Assembly (NCBI RefSeq): GCF_047511655.1
Contig: NC_133399.1
Coordinates: 5,149,333 to 5,213,332 of the forward strand
DNA length: 64,000 nucleotides
Origin: Castor canadensis
Lineage: Eukaryota; Chordata; Mammalia; Rodentia; Castoridae
Direction of reading: 5' to 3'
The notes under the pieces are model-generated. The model saw only the letters and a list, made by a program, of their open reading frames with translations, had not been told where the DNA came from and ran no database searches. This document shows positions 43,787 to 54,840 of this stretch, piece by piece (position 1 is the first letter of the stretch; each line of letters opens with the position of its first letter). A program made the translations under genes and the position numbers.

Positions 43787-45140
43787 ATGGGCTGAAGATA
43801 ACCCCCCAGGTCTGGCCCGAAATGTGCCTCCAGTAGTGGTAGAATTAAAGCTGGGAGTCACCCCCCTCCCCCACCCCACTCAGCCAGAAACAATACTTCA
43901 TTCTTTGGAAGGCCCAAGTTGGAATTCAAAAAAACTTTGACAGACTCTTATTATGGGAACCTCCAACCATGTCAGTCACCCTGGAACACACCCTTATTAC
44001 CAGTCCAGAAACCAGGGACTGAGGATTTCAGGACTGTTCAGAACCTCCGGGCAAAAATTCAGCAACTGTCACTTTGCACACCATAGACCCAAAGCCATAC
44101 ACACTTTTAGGCCTTGATCCACCTGAGGCAAAGTTTTTTACTTGCCTAGATCTTAAAGATGCAGTTTTCTGCATCTGCCTGGCACCACAGAGCCAGCCCG
44201 TTTTTGCCTTCCAATGGGAAAACCGTGACACTGGGGAAAAGGGACAGCTAACCTGGTCTCCGTTGCCTCAAGGTTTCAAAAATTCACCCACTATTTTTCG
44301 AACTGCCCTGGCATCTGTCCTAAAAGCCTTTTCAGCTGACCAGCACAGCTGCATACTCCTCCAGTACGTAGATGATCTTCTGCTGGCTGGCCAACTTAGG
44401 AGGACTGCATGGAAGGGACATGCCTTCTCCTTCCTCTTTTATGGGAGTCAGGATACAAAGTTTCTAGGAAAAAGGCCCAGATTTGCCAAAGCACTGTCAG
44501 ATACTTTGGCGTCCACATGTCCCAGGGGCTATGCAAGCTCGGCCCTGAGAGGAAACAGGCTGTATGTTCCATCCCAGCCCCTAAGACCCAACTGCAGACA
44601 AATCAGAAAATTTTGGGGAGCTGCAGGTTTCTGTCAAATCTGGATCCCTAACTACTCTCTCTTAGCCAAACTCCTCTATGTGGCCACAAAATGGGGAGGA
44701 CAGGAGCCTCTGGTATGGGAAAGGCAACAAGAAAAAGACTTTAAACAATTAAAAAGGCACTCACAAACACCCCTGCTCTGGGCCTGCCAGATGTGATGAA
44801 GCCCTTCTTCCTATATGTACATGAGAGTCTGGGAACAGCTGTAGGAGTCTTGACCCAGCTGCTAGGATCCTGGCACCACCCTATTTATCAAAGCAACTTG
44901 ATGGGGTATCTGGAGGCTGTCTGTGGGCATTGGCAGCTACCATAGCTATGGTAACAGAAGCAGATAAGCTCACCCTGGGGCAAGAACACAAAGTCAAGAG
45001 TCCCCTACTCTGTCCCAACACTTATGGAGTATAAGGGAAATTATTGGCTGACTAACTCTCAGATGGTCAAATACCAGCGTATGCTTTGTGATAACCCACA
45101 CATCTGGCTAGAGGTTGTTAAGACTCTAAACCCAGCTATT
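43787..45140 (+). pseudogene. pol: ERV1 reverse transcriptase region
   Basis: Resumes directly after the L1. The palm is recognisable from FTCLDLKDAVFCICL through QGFKNSPTIFRTAL to the catalytic LLQYVDDLLLAG at about 44359-44395. The frame is lost soon after the YVDD motif and can be followed in another frame (CRFLSNLDP...). The thumb/connection part is fragmented up to 45140. Confidence 0.85.
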
Positions 45141-45560
45141 CTATTGCCAATTGACTCTGCTCCCCCGGAGCATGACTGACTGCTTAGATGTTATGGATGA
45201 GGCTTTCTCAAGCCAGCCAGATTTACCCGATCAGCCAATCAGCAATCCAGATGTTGAATATTTCATAGATGGCAGCAGCTTTGTCCAGAACAGCACACTC
45301 TTGCCTGGATATGTGGTGTTAACTTTGGACTCGGTAATTGAGGCACATTCACTGCCAGTAGGGACTTCTGCACAAAAGGCTGAACTTGTTGCCCTCACGT
45401 GGGCACTCCAGCTTGCTGAAGAGTACAGGTGAACATATATACTGACTCTAAATATGCTTTCACAACCATTCATGCTATCGGGATTTTGTATAAAGTGAGA
45501 TGACTCATTATCTTAGGAGGAAAAAGTATCAAGTATGGGCAGGAAATCCTGAACTGCTAG
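45141..45560 (+). pseudogene. pol: ERV1 RNase H region
   Basis: EYFIDGSSF near 45258-45282 is the first active-site Asp motif. AQKAELVALTWAL near 45370-45410 carries the Glu. YTDSKYAF follows in another frame near 45437-45460. A stop at 45430 separates them. Confidence 0.8.
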
Positions 45561-45589
45561 ATGCTGTGTGAGCACCTAAACCTGTGTGG

Positions 45590-46720
45590 CAATTACGCAC
45601 TGCTGAGGGCACCAGAAGGGAGATAAAACAATTGCTCAGGGAAACTGAAAAGCTGACAGGAAAGCCAAAAAGTGGCCCTCATGAGGGGACCAGCAACAAC
45701 TGTTCTGACAGCTGCCTTTTTCCCATGCTCCCTGGCTGAATGGGACCCACGGTACACAACACAAGAACGACAATGGTTTAAGACTGAGGGAGGAAATTTT
45801 CTACCAAATGGATCATGGAAATTTACTGATAATTGTATTGCTATCCATGAGACACTGGCCCCTACATTTGTTAACAAGTTCCATGAAGGAACTCATTCAG
45901 GGAAAACAGCCCTTGAGACCACACTGGCCCATATTTGTATGCCCCTAGTCTCTCCAGCATAACTAAGACAGTATGTAAGAGATGTGCCTTATGTGACAAG
46001 GTCAACCCCAGACAAGGGCTAAGAGCACCCCCTTGTGCCAGAGTCTTGGTGGAACTCCCCTGGAAGACTTAATCCTGGACTTCAGTGAAATGCCATGAGT
46101 TCAAGGATACAAACATCCATTGGTGTTTGTTTGTACCTTCTCAGAATGGGTGGAAGCCTTTCCCACACAGACTGAAAAGGCCCTGGAGATGGCCAGAAGT
46201 CTATTAAAGGAAACCATCCCTTGGTTTGGAACACCTGTGTCTACTGGGTCAGATAATGGGCCAGCCTTTGTAGCTGAGGTGGTACAGCTAATGGCAAAGG
46301 GCTTACAAATCACCTAGAAGCTGCACATGGCCTACTGCCCCAAGAGTTCAGGAAAAGTGGAGCACATGAATAGAACCTTAAAATCACAGTTAGGGAAACT
46401 ATGTCAGGAAACCAATCTGCAATGGGATCAATTACTGCCTATAGAATTACTAAGGATTAGATCTAATCCCAAGAAATGGACCGGGCTCTCACCCTTTGAA
46501 GTCCTCTATGTATGCCCATCCCCCTTAATCAAGGGCATAAGGGGGGACCTTAAGGAAATAGGTGACCTCACCCTGAGGCAACAGATGCAGGCTCTCGGGT
46601 GAACTCTTTCAAAGATTAATGACTGGGTCTAGGAGAGACTTCCCATTAGCATAACAACTCACACACTCCCATACAGGCTAGGACATGCAGGCACGGAATA
46701 TCCAACCATTAAAGCCTCAT
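45590..46720 (+). pseudogene. pol: ERV1 integrase region
   Basis: The zinc-binding HHCC domain is visible near 45885-45990. The core has the strand FVCTFSEWVEAFPT (46124-46165), the second Asp in SDNGPAF (46250-46270) and the Glu in PKSSGKVEHMNRTLK (46338-46382). A TAG at 46315 interrupts the core. The C-terminal part HWKGPFVVIL (about 46715-46745) is followed by stops. Integrase would insert viral DNA into the host; this copy cannot. Confidence 0.85.
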
Positions 46721-46859
46721 TGGAAAGGCCCTTTTGTTGTTATTTTGTCTACTCACACGCACCTAACATAAAGTAGCAGACTGCTTCTTGGAGAACCACA
46801 GTCAAGTCAAACCAGCTTCTCTCAAGTGGGAGTGCATCCCTCATCCGGCTTCACCATGT

Positions 46860-48669
46860 AGGATCACCCTCCAGAACCTGAGTACCCTCCCTCAGCAGAA
46901 CTCCACTTCCCAGGAAACAACAGGGGACCAAGAATGGCACTGAACTAGTCATTCCCCAGAAGCTGACTAGTCTATGCATGGCAGAAGCTTGAGAAGTCGA
47001 CTCCCCAATGGAACAAATGGACTGTTTTATACCACTTATCTCTCTGTGATGCATTGTCACCCCTTGTTTGTATCTGTTGCTGTAATTCTCACTATAGTCT
47101 TTGCCATAGGCTTGGCAGAAACTGACCCCTGCTGATTGGTCTCATGGTGAAAGGTTTTTATTTGCTTTCTTGTATCTCTTTAGAAGGATACACAATTGCT
47201 GTTTATTGTTACTGATGTGGTTTCCTTTCATGGCCTCTGCCTCCTCCTGTGACCTATATATGCACACTACAATGGCAGAAATATTGTCACTAGGACTTTG
47301 CTATTCTATACTTACTATTCCTGTGCAGGGACTGTCATTGGGTCATGCACTCACAACCATATCATCTATTCAGTGTGTTCCCATAGTAATCAGTGTATTT
47401 GCTTCAACCATACTTTCTGCCCTCGGGAGCAATGGTTACAGATCAGGAGTGTCCAAAATCCTGGGAACCTTATCAGCCGCACCCAGGTGTTTAGCCCTGA
47501 CAAACCACTGTCAGTGTTCTTTGATGCATGTGCAGGCATAGACAAGGGTTGATGTGGAAGTATAGGCTGTAGATATGAGGGACCACCTTGGGAATGAGCC
47601 TATACATCAAACATTAAGTATATATGTGGAGGAGACAACTCTTAGCCCTGTGATGATGTGGGTTCTTATTTTTGCCCTTATTGGGGTTGTGTTTCATGGG
47701 CCACATGGCAAAGGGCTAAATATACAGCCCTCCTTCACAAGGGTAAAGCTGCCCCTGACTGCACCTGTGGCACCTGTAACCCTGTAAACTTCACTGTACT
47801 TAAGCCGTCCGATTGGACTTGGGGACATGTAATTAGCATAAGGATAGATGGAAAGGGCCTTGACCCTGGGAGTGTGATGCACCTCAAATTAGTAACTATT
47901 ACCCATGAGAGCTGCTCATACCAAGTTTTCCACTGCTTTTATGAGGAGATGAGGAGTGAATTTTCCATCTCTGCCAAAGCTAAAAACTTGTTACTCTCAC
48001 TGGCTGAGTCTACACCCTAGATACTAAATGTCACTTCATGCTGTGTTTGTGGAGGGACCAACATGGGAGACCACTGGCCTTGGGAAGCAAGCTAGACCCA
48101 TGGGAGTCTTTTAATGAGACTGTCTTTCCAAGACACAGGAAAGGCACCTGGGTCCTAAAAAGTTCCATCATCGGAAATAATTGTATCTCCCTCTCAGAAG
48201 ACCAATTCTCCATCTCAGTGGGGGATTTAACTTGTTTAGTACAAAAGCTTTACAATGATACTGCCCAAGAGACCCAATGGAGGAGAGCTCAAAAACATAC
48301 AGAACCCAATTCCCACCCACTGGCCAACTTTTGTAATCTCTAGAGAGCATGGAACAATTTTACCACAAACACAGTTTGGCAGGCACCCAGGGGGCTATAC
48401 TGGATCAGTGAGAACCAAGCTTATACGGTGCTACCTAGCAACTGGTTTGGATCTTGTGTGCTAGGCTCAATCAGACCATCTTTCTTCTTGCTTCCCCTCA
48501 GACAAGGTGAAAAACTGGGAGTCCCCATATATGAAGAAAGGTTAAGTGCACAAAAACGGAGTGCTTTACAAATTGGCAATTGAAAAAATGACGAATGGCT
48601 TCCAGAGTGAATTATCCAATACTATGGTCCTGCCACTAGGGCAGAAGATGGACCCTGGGGCTATCGCAC

Positions 48670-48735
<66 letters not shown>

Positions 48736-49259
48736 TTAACCACATCATTAGGCTAAAGGCTGTTGTTGAAATTATAACTAATGAAACTGCAAGAGCTCTC
48801 AATTTGCTGGCAAAACAAACCACAAAAAAGCGCAATGCTATCTATTAGAACTGCTTGGCTTTAGATTATATGTTGGCCTCTGAGGGAGGAGTTTGTGGAA
48901 AATTTAACCCAAGCAACTTCTGCTAACAGATTGATGATGAAGGAAAGGTCATAAAAGAGATCACAGACAAAATGAGAAAACTAGCCCATGCCCACGTCCA
49001 AACGTGGAGATGATGGGATCCTAATGACGTGTTTGGAGGATGGTTTTCTGCCCTAGATGGATTCAAAACTCTGATAGGGGAAATAGGCCTAATCCTAGGA
49101 GTAAGCTTAATATTGCCTTGTCTGTCTCCCCTGGTGCTATGGCCTATCAGGACTATTATGGAGGTCATTATCGAAAAACAAAACAAAACAAAAAAAACGG
49201 CCACACATGTAATGATGCTATGGAAATACAAATCCCTAGATCAAGATGATGCTCTTTGA
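46860..49259 (+). pseudogene. env: ERV1 env remnant
   Basis: The surface subunit is spread over several frames (47170-48460) and is rich in Cys and N-glycosylation-like sites. A basic QKRS stretch near 48549-48563 marks the probable subunit cleavage region. The transmembrane subunit contains a large TA insertion (48673-48733), the [10 protein letters not shown] segment with a TAA just after its cysteines (about 48930), and a membrane-anchor-like hydrophobic stretch near 49075-49160. The reading frame is destroyed in many places. Confidence 0.8.
48673..48733. repeat. TA microsatellite
   Basis: About 30 TA units inside ERV1 env. The homologous fragment at 21208-21591 has only five or six, so the tract expanded here. 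Confidence 0.95.
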
Positions 49260-49294
49260 CCCTGGGTGGGTCCGAGCATCAAAGGGGAAAATAA

Positions 49295-49639
49295 TGTAGC
49301 AAGAAAGGGGAGGCTGGACAAGAAACAGACAGGCTGTGTTCTGAGGATGAGACAGGGGGAGGGGATCACAAAGTAGAGAGATAAAACTTAAAGAGTTGAA
49401 ACATGAAGGTCACATAGCTCTGGAGAAATGAAATTGCCAATGATGTCACATACAGCCACATGTGGGTTGAGCTTTGCTTTCTGCTTCTGTAACCTGCTTG
49501 CAAGGGAATAGAAGGTGAGACCCCTTTGTTCTGGGGGCTCAGCCTTTGGACATGAGTCTCTGGGTCTGTGCCAGCACAATAAACCTTGCTTCCTGCTAAT
49601 CTGCCTCAGAGTCCTTTCAGCTCATAATTTCTTGCAACA
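49295..49639 (+). mobile_element. ERV1 3' LTR
   Basis: 345 bp, from TGTAGCAAGAAAGG to TTTCTTGCAACA, so the ends form a short inverted repeat (TGTAGCAAG/CTTGCAACA). AATAAA lies at 49579-49584 and a GATAAAA-type TATA element near 49379-49386. A related LTR lies at 60315-60655. No 5' LTR is found upstream of gag. Confidence 0.8.
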
Positions 49640-49767
49640 GTTTTCCTCAGCTATCTTCTCACAGTGACAGAAAGCTAACACAATTCACTACTGAAGACAC
49701 TTTACTATAATATATGGACTAACTTGTAGACCACGGAGAAAGAAAATGGTCTTCAGTGGGTCCACAA

Positions 49768-50660
49768 GTGAACAGAAAACTGATTCACAATACAGTCACA
49801 GATATTGCACAGCAGTAGATGTCATAATCTTCTTTGTGAAGACACAGGGTAGGGACAAACTAGAATATACTTTTTGGAAACATACATGTATTCTTTTCCA
49901 CAGAAAACAATAAAATTATACATTAAAACAGGACATATTGCTGGGTGCTGGTGGTTCTAGTCTGTAATCCTAGCTACCTGGGAGGGGAGCCAAGAGGTTC
50001 ACAGTTGCAGATAGTTTTCAAGCCCTTATCTCCAATATAACCAGAGAAACAGGGCACCTGTGGCTCACACCTCTAGTCCTAGCTACTCAGGAGGCTGTAA
50101 TCAGAAGGATCATACATTGAAGCCACTCAGGGCAAATAGTTCGCTAGAATTGTTTCAAAAAAAACCAACATAGAACTGGCCTGGCAGAGTGGCTCAAGTG
50201 GTAGAGTGCCTGCCTAGCAAACATGAGGACCTGAACTCAAACCATTCTACTGCCAAAATAAATGAATAATTAATTAAAGAACAAAATGGACTAGGGGTCT
50301 GGTTCAAGTGGCAGAGCACCTGCTTTGCAAAGTGCAAAGTCCTCTGTTCAAGGCCAGTCCCACCAAAGACAAAAAGGGTCCATGTAGAAATATAAAACTT
50401 GGATGCTTTGGCAAGCAGTAGTTAAACACCTTTGGGATGAAAAAATAGAAAAAGAAAAGGACATAAGGGGCAGAAATATATGGGAGAGGCTGGATCCAGG
50501 ATGGCAGAATAGAGATGCACCCTGGAAACTCAGGGAACAATTCCAGCTCAGTGAAGCTCTGACACCTGGTGCATCCCATGGGGTACAGTTTAGGATTCTA
50601 GACACAAAATAACTCTGCTGAGGTCAGCATTGCTTTCCCCTGTTGAGAAGTGTGGCAAAG
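49768..50660 (+). repeat. Segmental duplicate of 10453-11335 with SINEs
   Basis: Collinear with the 10.45-kb segment. It includes SINEs at about 49940-50160, 50185-50260 and 50290-50370, then the unique tail ggcagaaatatatgggagaggctgga...ggaaactcagggaacaattcc. The 128 bp between the LTR and this segment is unassigned. Confidence 0.8.
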
Positions 50661-50819
50661 CGATTTTTTAGCTTGCTATCCACTCCAACTTCTTTTGTGG
50701 AACCTGAGGGAAATTATAACAAGTTCTACCCCAATACCTGGTAGAACTCAACCTCAGAAAAACTGGAGAAGTGTTTCCAAGCAACTCGCCTAGGAGGAAT
50801 GGAGTGCTCTACCACTTGA

Positions 50820-51180
50820 GATTTTCATTTCTATTGCTTATTTTGCTGCCACTGCGGTATGAACCCAGTGCCTCCCGCATTGTAGAAAGGAACTTTTACT
50901 GCTTGAGCCATTCTGCCAGCCCTTTTTTGAGATAGAGTCTCTCAAACTATTTGCCTGCTCCTGGCTTCCATCTGTAATACTCCTGATCTTTTCATCCTGA
51001 GTAGATAGGATTACAAGAGTGAGCCACTGACCCTGGCATCATTTTCATTTTGTCTTTGAATAGGTAACTGCTAACTTTGCCCCAGCTGGCCTCAAATTTG
51101 TGATCAATCCATCAGCCTCCATCTCCCAAGTAGCAAAGATTACAGGCATGAACCACCACATCTGGCCAATAGGGAATTCT
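50820..51180 (-). repeat. Composite antisense SINE plus extra B1-like half
   Basis: About 50840-51035 is a complete composite; about 51060-51170 is a second B1-like half (gctggcctcaaatttgtgatcaatcc...). Confidence 0.8.
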
Positions 51181-51354
51181 TGACTCCTCTTTCCATCTAT
51201 TCTCTTTTTCATTATTCTTATTGCTAACTTTTATGGATTTTTTTTTATTATTTAATTTCAGTTCTCTCATTTTTCCCCTTTTTTTTCTTTTTTCTTTATT
51301 TTCCAGTCCATGTCCATTTTTTTCTCTTCATTTTCCTTGGAAAACTACTTACCA

Positions 51355-51795
51355 TGACCTTGGCACCAGTGGCTCATTCCTATAATCCTAACTGCTCAGG
51401 AGGCAGAGATCAGGAGGACTGAGGTTCAAAGCCAGGCCAAGGCAAATAGTTTGCCAGACCGGATCTCCAAAGTACCCAACACAAAAGAGGGCTGGCTGAG
51501 TGGCTCAAGTGGTAGAGGGCCTGCCTAGCAAGCTAGAGGTCCTGAGATCAAACCTCAATACCAAAAAAAAAAAAAACAAACAAAAATTTACAATGGTAGG
51601 TGATGACTGTAATCCTAGGTCCTGTACGACTGAGAATGGGAAGGTCAGGGTTCAAGGCAAACGCGGATAAATAGTTCACAAGACTCCAGCTCCAAAGTAA
51701 CCAGTTCAAAATTAACTAGAGGTTTGGCTCAAGTGGTATAGCTGCTTTCCACATATGAAACCAAGTTCACACCCCAGTCTCACCAAAATAAATAA
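51355..51795 (+). repeat. Sense composite SINEs
   Basis: A well-preserved composite lies at about 51360-51575 (gcaccagtggctcattcctataatcctaactgctcagg... ggctggctgagtggctcaagtggtagagg...). A second, diverged one lies at about 51590-51785. Confidence 0.85.
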
Positions 51796-52604
51796 AATAC
51801 TTATCTATTTTCATTCTCCCTTGATTTTATTATTGCTCTGTCTTTTACAACCTTTTCTTTCAGTGATGGGGATTGATCCAAGGGCCTCAGGACACTGTGC
51901 AGGTCACCTGAGAGAAATTAAGTCCAGCTCACCCCATACACTAGTGCCACTTTAATCCGGTGGACACTTCTGCTTAAGTAAATGGGGAGGCACAGAGGTA
52001 TACACCCCAGGGGTACAACACATTGCCTAGCATTCAGGAGGCTAAGTGTGATAAGCATAACTGGAAAAAAGAAAAAGGAATGTAGGAGGGAGGGAAGAGG
52101 AGAAGGAGGACAGAGGAACAGAGGTAAGTGCAGAGGACTGGAGAGGAGAGAAAAGAAATGAAAAGAAAAAAGAAGAGCAGTGACATAAGTGTTTAGGTGT
52201 TCAGGCCCTTCGCCACAAAAAAAACAGTCAACACCAGAATCACTGACCAGTAACAGAGCCAATACCAACAGAGCCAAGAGACCCTCCCCCTCAACACCTA
52301 AAAGCATTTCTATTCCCAGTGTGTAGAAGTAACCACAAAGAGAGCACCCCACATACTCTGCCTTCCACTCAACACCAGCCTGAACAAGCAGAGGGCCTCC
52401 CACTCTTGCAAAACCTACAGAGAAAGCAGGTCCCTCAGGCTCTGAAACAGTAAGCATTGTGCCAAAACCCACTTATCACAGTTTTAGAAGCCACAGGGAG
52501 ATTTCACTACCAAGTCCAACTGGAAGAAAGCTACTCATGGGGGAAGACCTGGAGGAGAGACTTTCAAGGTCAGCATAAGCCAAAGGTTTTCCAGACTCCA
52601 TGCC
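51796..52604. other. No gene recognised
   Basis: A minus-strand open frame of 184 codons spans 51918-52472, but it crosses GA-rich low-complexity sequence and shows no domain. A further SINE scrap may lie near 51945-52060. Confidence 0.4.
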
Positions 52605-52795
52605 AATCGATGGCTGTATACCATAACACACACCTACCATCCCAGCTACAGGGAATCACAAATAGAAAGATCTCAGTCCAGGCTGGCCTGGGCATGAAGG
52701 AGACCCCACCTTAAAATAACCAAAAACAAAGTATGGCACGTAGCTCAAGTGGCAGATCAGATCTGTTGCCAAACAAGTGCAAGGCCCTGAAATGA
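52605..52795 (+). repeat. Composite SINE, sense, diverged
   Basis: gatggctgtataccataacacacacctaccatcccagctac... followed by ggcacgtagctcaagtggcagatcag...gtgcaaggccctgaaatg. Confidence 0.7.
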
Positions 52796-53695
52796 CAAAC
52801 AAAACTTTAGCTAAATTAATCAAGAGAAAAATACAAATAAATAAGAGATATTTTGAAAAACTGCATGCCAATACATTGAAAAATCTAGAATGGACAAGTC
52901 TGAAGGCTGATAGGACCTATAAAATTCAATCATGAGGAGATCAATAACCTAAATAGATAAGTAACAAATAATGAAATTGAAACAATAAGAAGTCTTCTAA
53001 CACAGAAAACTCCCAGAAGACAGATTTCTTACTGAATTTTTTGCACACTTTTCAACAAGAACTAATACCAAGGTTCTTCAAAATGTTTTAGGAAATAGAA
53101 AGGGAAAGAATCCCTCCAAACTTATTCTACAAAGCCAAGACTGCTCTACTACCCAAAGGTAAAACAGACACAGAGGCACACACCCACAAACAGACACACA
53201 AAAGATATCATACATCAACAGCCCTGATGAACAGAAAGACAAAAGTTCTCAATCAGATTTTGGTAAATCAAACTACACAACACATTAAATGTTGACAAGT
53301 AAGAAATCAACAAAGGAAATCAATGAAATCAAATGCTGGTTCTTTTGAAAGGACATCAAAATTGATAAATGTTAGTTCACAAAATGAATGAAAAGAAATG
53401 AGAGCACTCAGATTGTTAACATCCACAATGAAAAGAGATACTGTCCTTACAAGAGGGACTTTCAGAATTGCTATGAGAAATTCCACACACATACATTAAC
53501 TTAGAGAAAATCAACTAATTCCTGGAAAGAATCGATTGATAAAAACTCACTGGAGGAGAAATCAACAATACAAATACAGCTACATGTATTTCAGAAATTG
53601 AAACAATAAGGAATAACTATTCAAAACAGGAAGGACCAGGCCCGCATGGTTTCACTGGTTATTTTACCTAACAGTTAATGAACATATGACACCAA
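52796..53695 (+). mobile_element. Ancient L1 ORF2 relic
   Basis: Diverged matches to L1 ORF2 with frequent stops, in scrambled order. 52796-53290 resembles the region around 40740-41150 of the full-length L1 (aatcacctgaatagac, agaaatagaaaggg, cctgatgaac, aaaatgttaa). 53290-53690 resembles the earlier part around 40520-40920 (gaaatcaa...tggttcttt, ggaccaggcccgcatggtttc). The rearrangement and divergence indicate an older insertion than the 36.8-kb L1. Confidence 0.7.
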
Positions 53696-54000
53696 TCACA
53701 GAAGGGGCACAGTGGCTCATGCCTGTAATACCAACTATGGTGAATAATAAGGTCAGTTTTACAGAAAAGTGAATGAGAACTATGGAAGGTCAGTAAGTTA
53801 TTTAAAAAGCAAGAGCTCTGCTGAGGTCTGGTGGCTCAGGCCTGTAACCAGAGCTACTTGGGAGGCTGAGATCAGGAGGATCATACTTGATTCAAGGCCA
53901 GCCAGAGAAAGTATTTTGGGAGAACCCAGCTCCAAAATAACCAGAGTAAAATGGACTAGAGGTGTGACTCAAGTAGTAGAGCCCCTGCTTTGCCAGTATG
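53696..54000 (+). repeat. Sense SINEs
   Basis: B1-like start at about 53705-53770 and a composite at about 53820-54000 (gaggtctggtggctcaggcctgtaaccagagctacttgg...gtgactcaagtagtagagcccctgc). Confidence 0.75.
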
Positions 54001-54049
54001 AAGAAATTTGTTTTATCATACTACACACCCAAATAAAACTTCAAATTAA

Positions 54050-54396
54050 TAAATTATTTCCCCAGCTCAAGGAACCCAACAGTGAATATCTATCTCTGAC
54101 TGTCCCTCGCAGGTGGCCAATTGGTACAAATGACATTGTTCCCTACCCCACATGCAGGAAAAAGCAAAGAACTGATGATGTTGAGTTTCATCCAAGTGCT
54201 GGAACCTGGCTAACACCAGTGATTAAGGGAAATTTCAAGTTACAAAGTTTTCTCTCCTTGGGGAAGCACCATGAGCAAGCAAACATACCTGTCTGGGAAC
54301 TAGGGGAAGCCCACTTTTGTAACCTACAATGAGGCCACAGACCACCCAAATTCCCACTTTCCATGTCGAAATCATTACTTCAATTGATAAGCAGCT
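54050..54396 (-). other. ZNF promoter-block duplicon D, left part
   Basis: Matches 27620-27930 (ggcacaaatgaca, ggggaagcaccaagagcaagcaaac-like, cctgggaactcaggggaag-like, acctcaattgatcagcag-like). Similarity stops exactly where ERV2 gag begins (54397). The block appears to resume near 60.66 kb with the CpG-island promoter, so ERV2 interrupts it. Confidence 0.65.
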
Positions 54397-54840
54397 TTAC
54401 TGATGACCCAGACCGGTACATCAAGCCTTTATTACTGTGATCCAAACTTTTGAACTGGCTTCGAAGATGTTATGATGCTCCTAAATGAAACCCTCACTTC
54501 CCTGAAGCGGTAGAGTCCTGGATTAGGCCACTCAGGCTGGCAATAATTATCACCTACAAAAGTCCTCTGTTAAGCCCGTACCCATAGAAGGGGAAGCTGA
54601 GGACCCTGGAGTCCTGACTGGGGCCCAAGAGGCTGATGAATGGGCTAGACACCATTTCATTCACCTCACCATTGAAGGTTTAAAGAGGGCTAGAGTCAAA
54701 CCCCTTAATTTTTCCCAGGTTACTTCTGTCCAACAAGGACCCGATGAATCCCCCACAGCCTTCTTACATCACAAAACACACCACAGTGGATCCTGAGTCA
54801 CAGGTCATGGAGATTCTCCTAAAAGGTAAATTCTTTACCC
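54397..54840 (+). pseudogene. gag: ERV2 gag (capsid) remnant
   Basis: Capsid features appear in shifted frames: FTDDPDRYI, LTIEGLKRARVKPLNFSQV, then the major homology region QQGPDESPTAFL near 54730-54770, then DPESQVMEILLKGKF. Several stops interrupt it. No nucleocapsid follows. Confidence 0.7.

Larger units (their letters stand above)
35244..49639 (+). mobile_element. ERV1: gammaretrovirus-like provirus, 5' truncated, split by L1
   Basis: Gene order gag, protease, RT, RNase H, integrase, env, 3' LTR on the plus strand. The 5' LTR and start of gag are missing; the viral sequence begins within ZNF-derived DNA. Class I affinity is shown by the capsid major homology region, the integrase C-terminal GPF-type motif and the env CX6CC-like segment. 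All genes carry stops and frameshifts, and a full-length L1 splits the protease/RT region. An old, non-functional copy. Confidence 0.88.

Noticed and set aside
48546..48848. Intact env transmembrane open frame
   Set aside because: The frame is held open mainly by the TA tract, and env is broken both upstream and downstream.
51918..52472. 184-codon minus-strand open frame
   Set aside because: Crosses a GA-rich stretch and gives a low-complexity Leu/Pro/Phe protein without motif; probably chance.
53769..54332. 187-codon plus-strand open frame
   Set aside because: The first half is a SINE and the second half is the promoter duplicon; not a gene.
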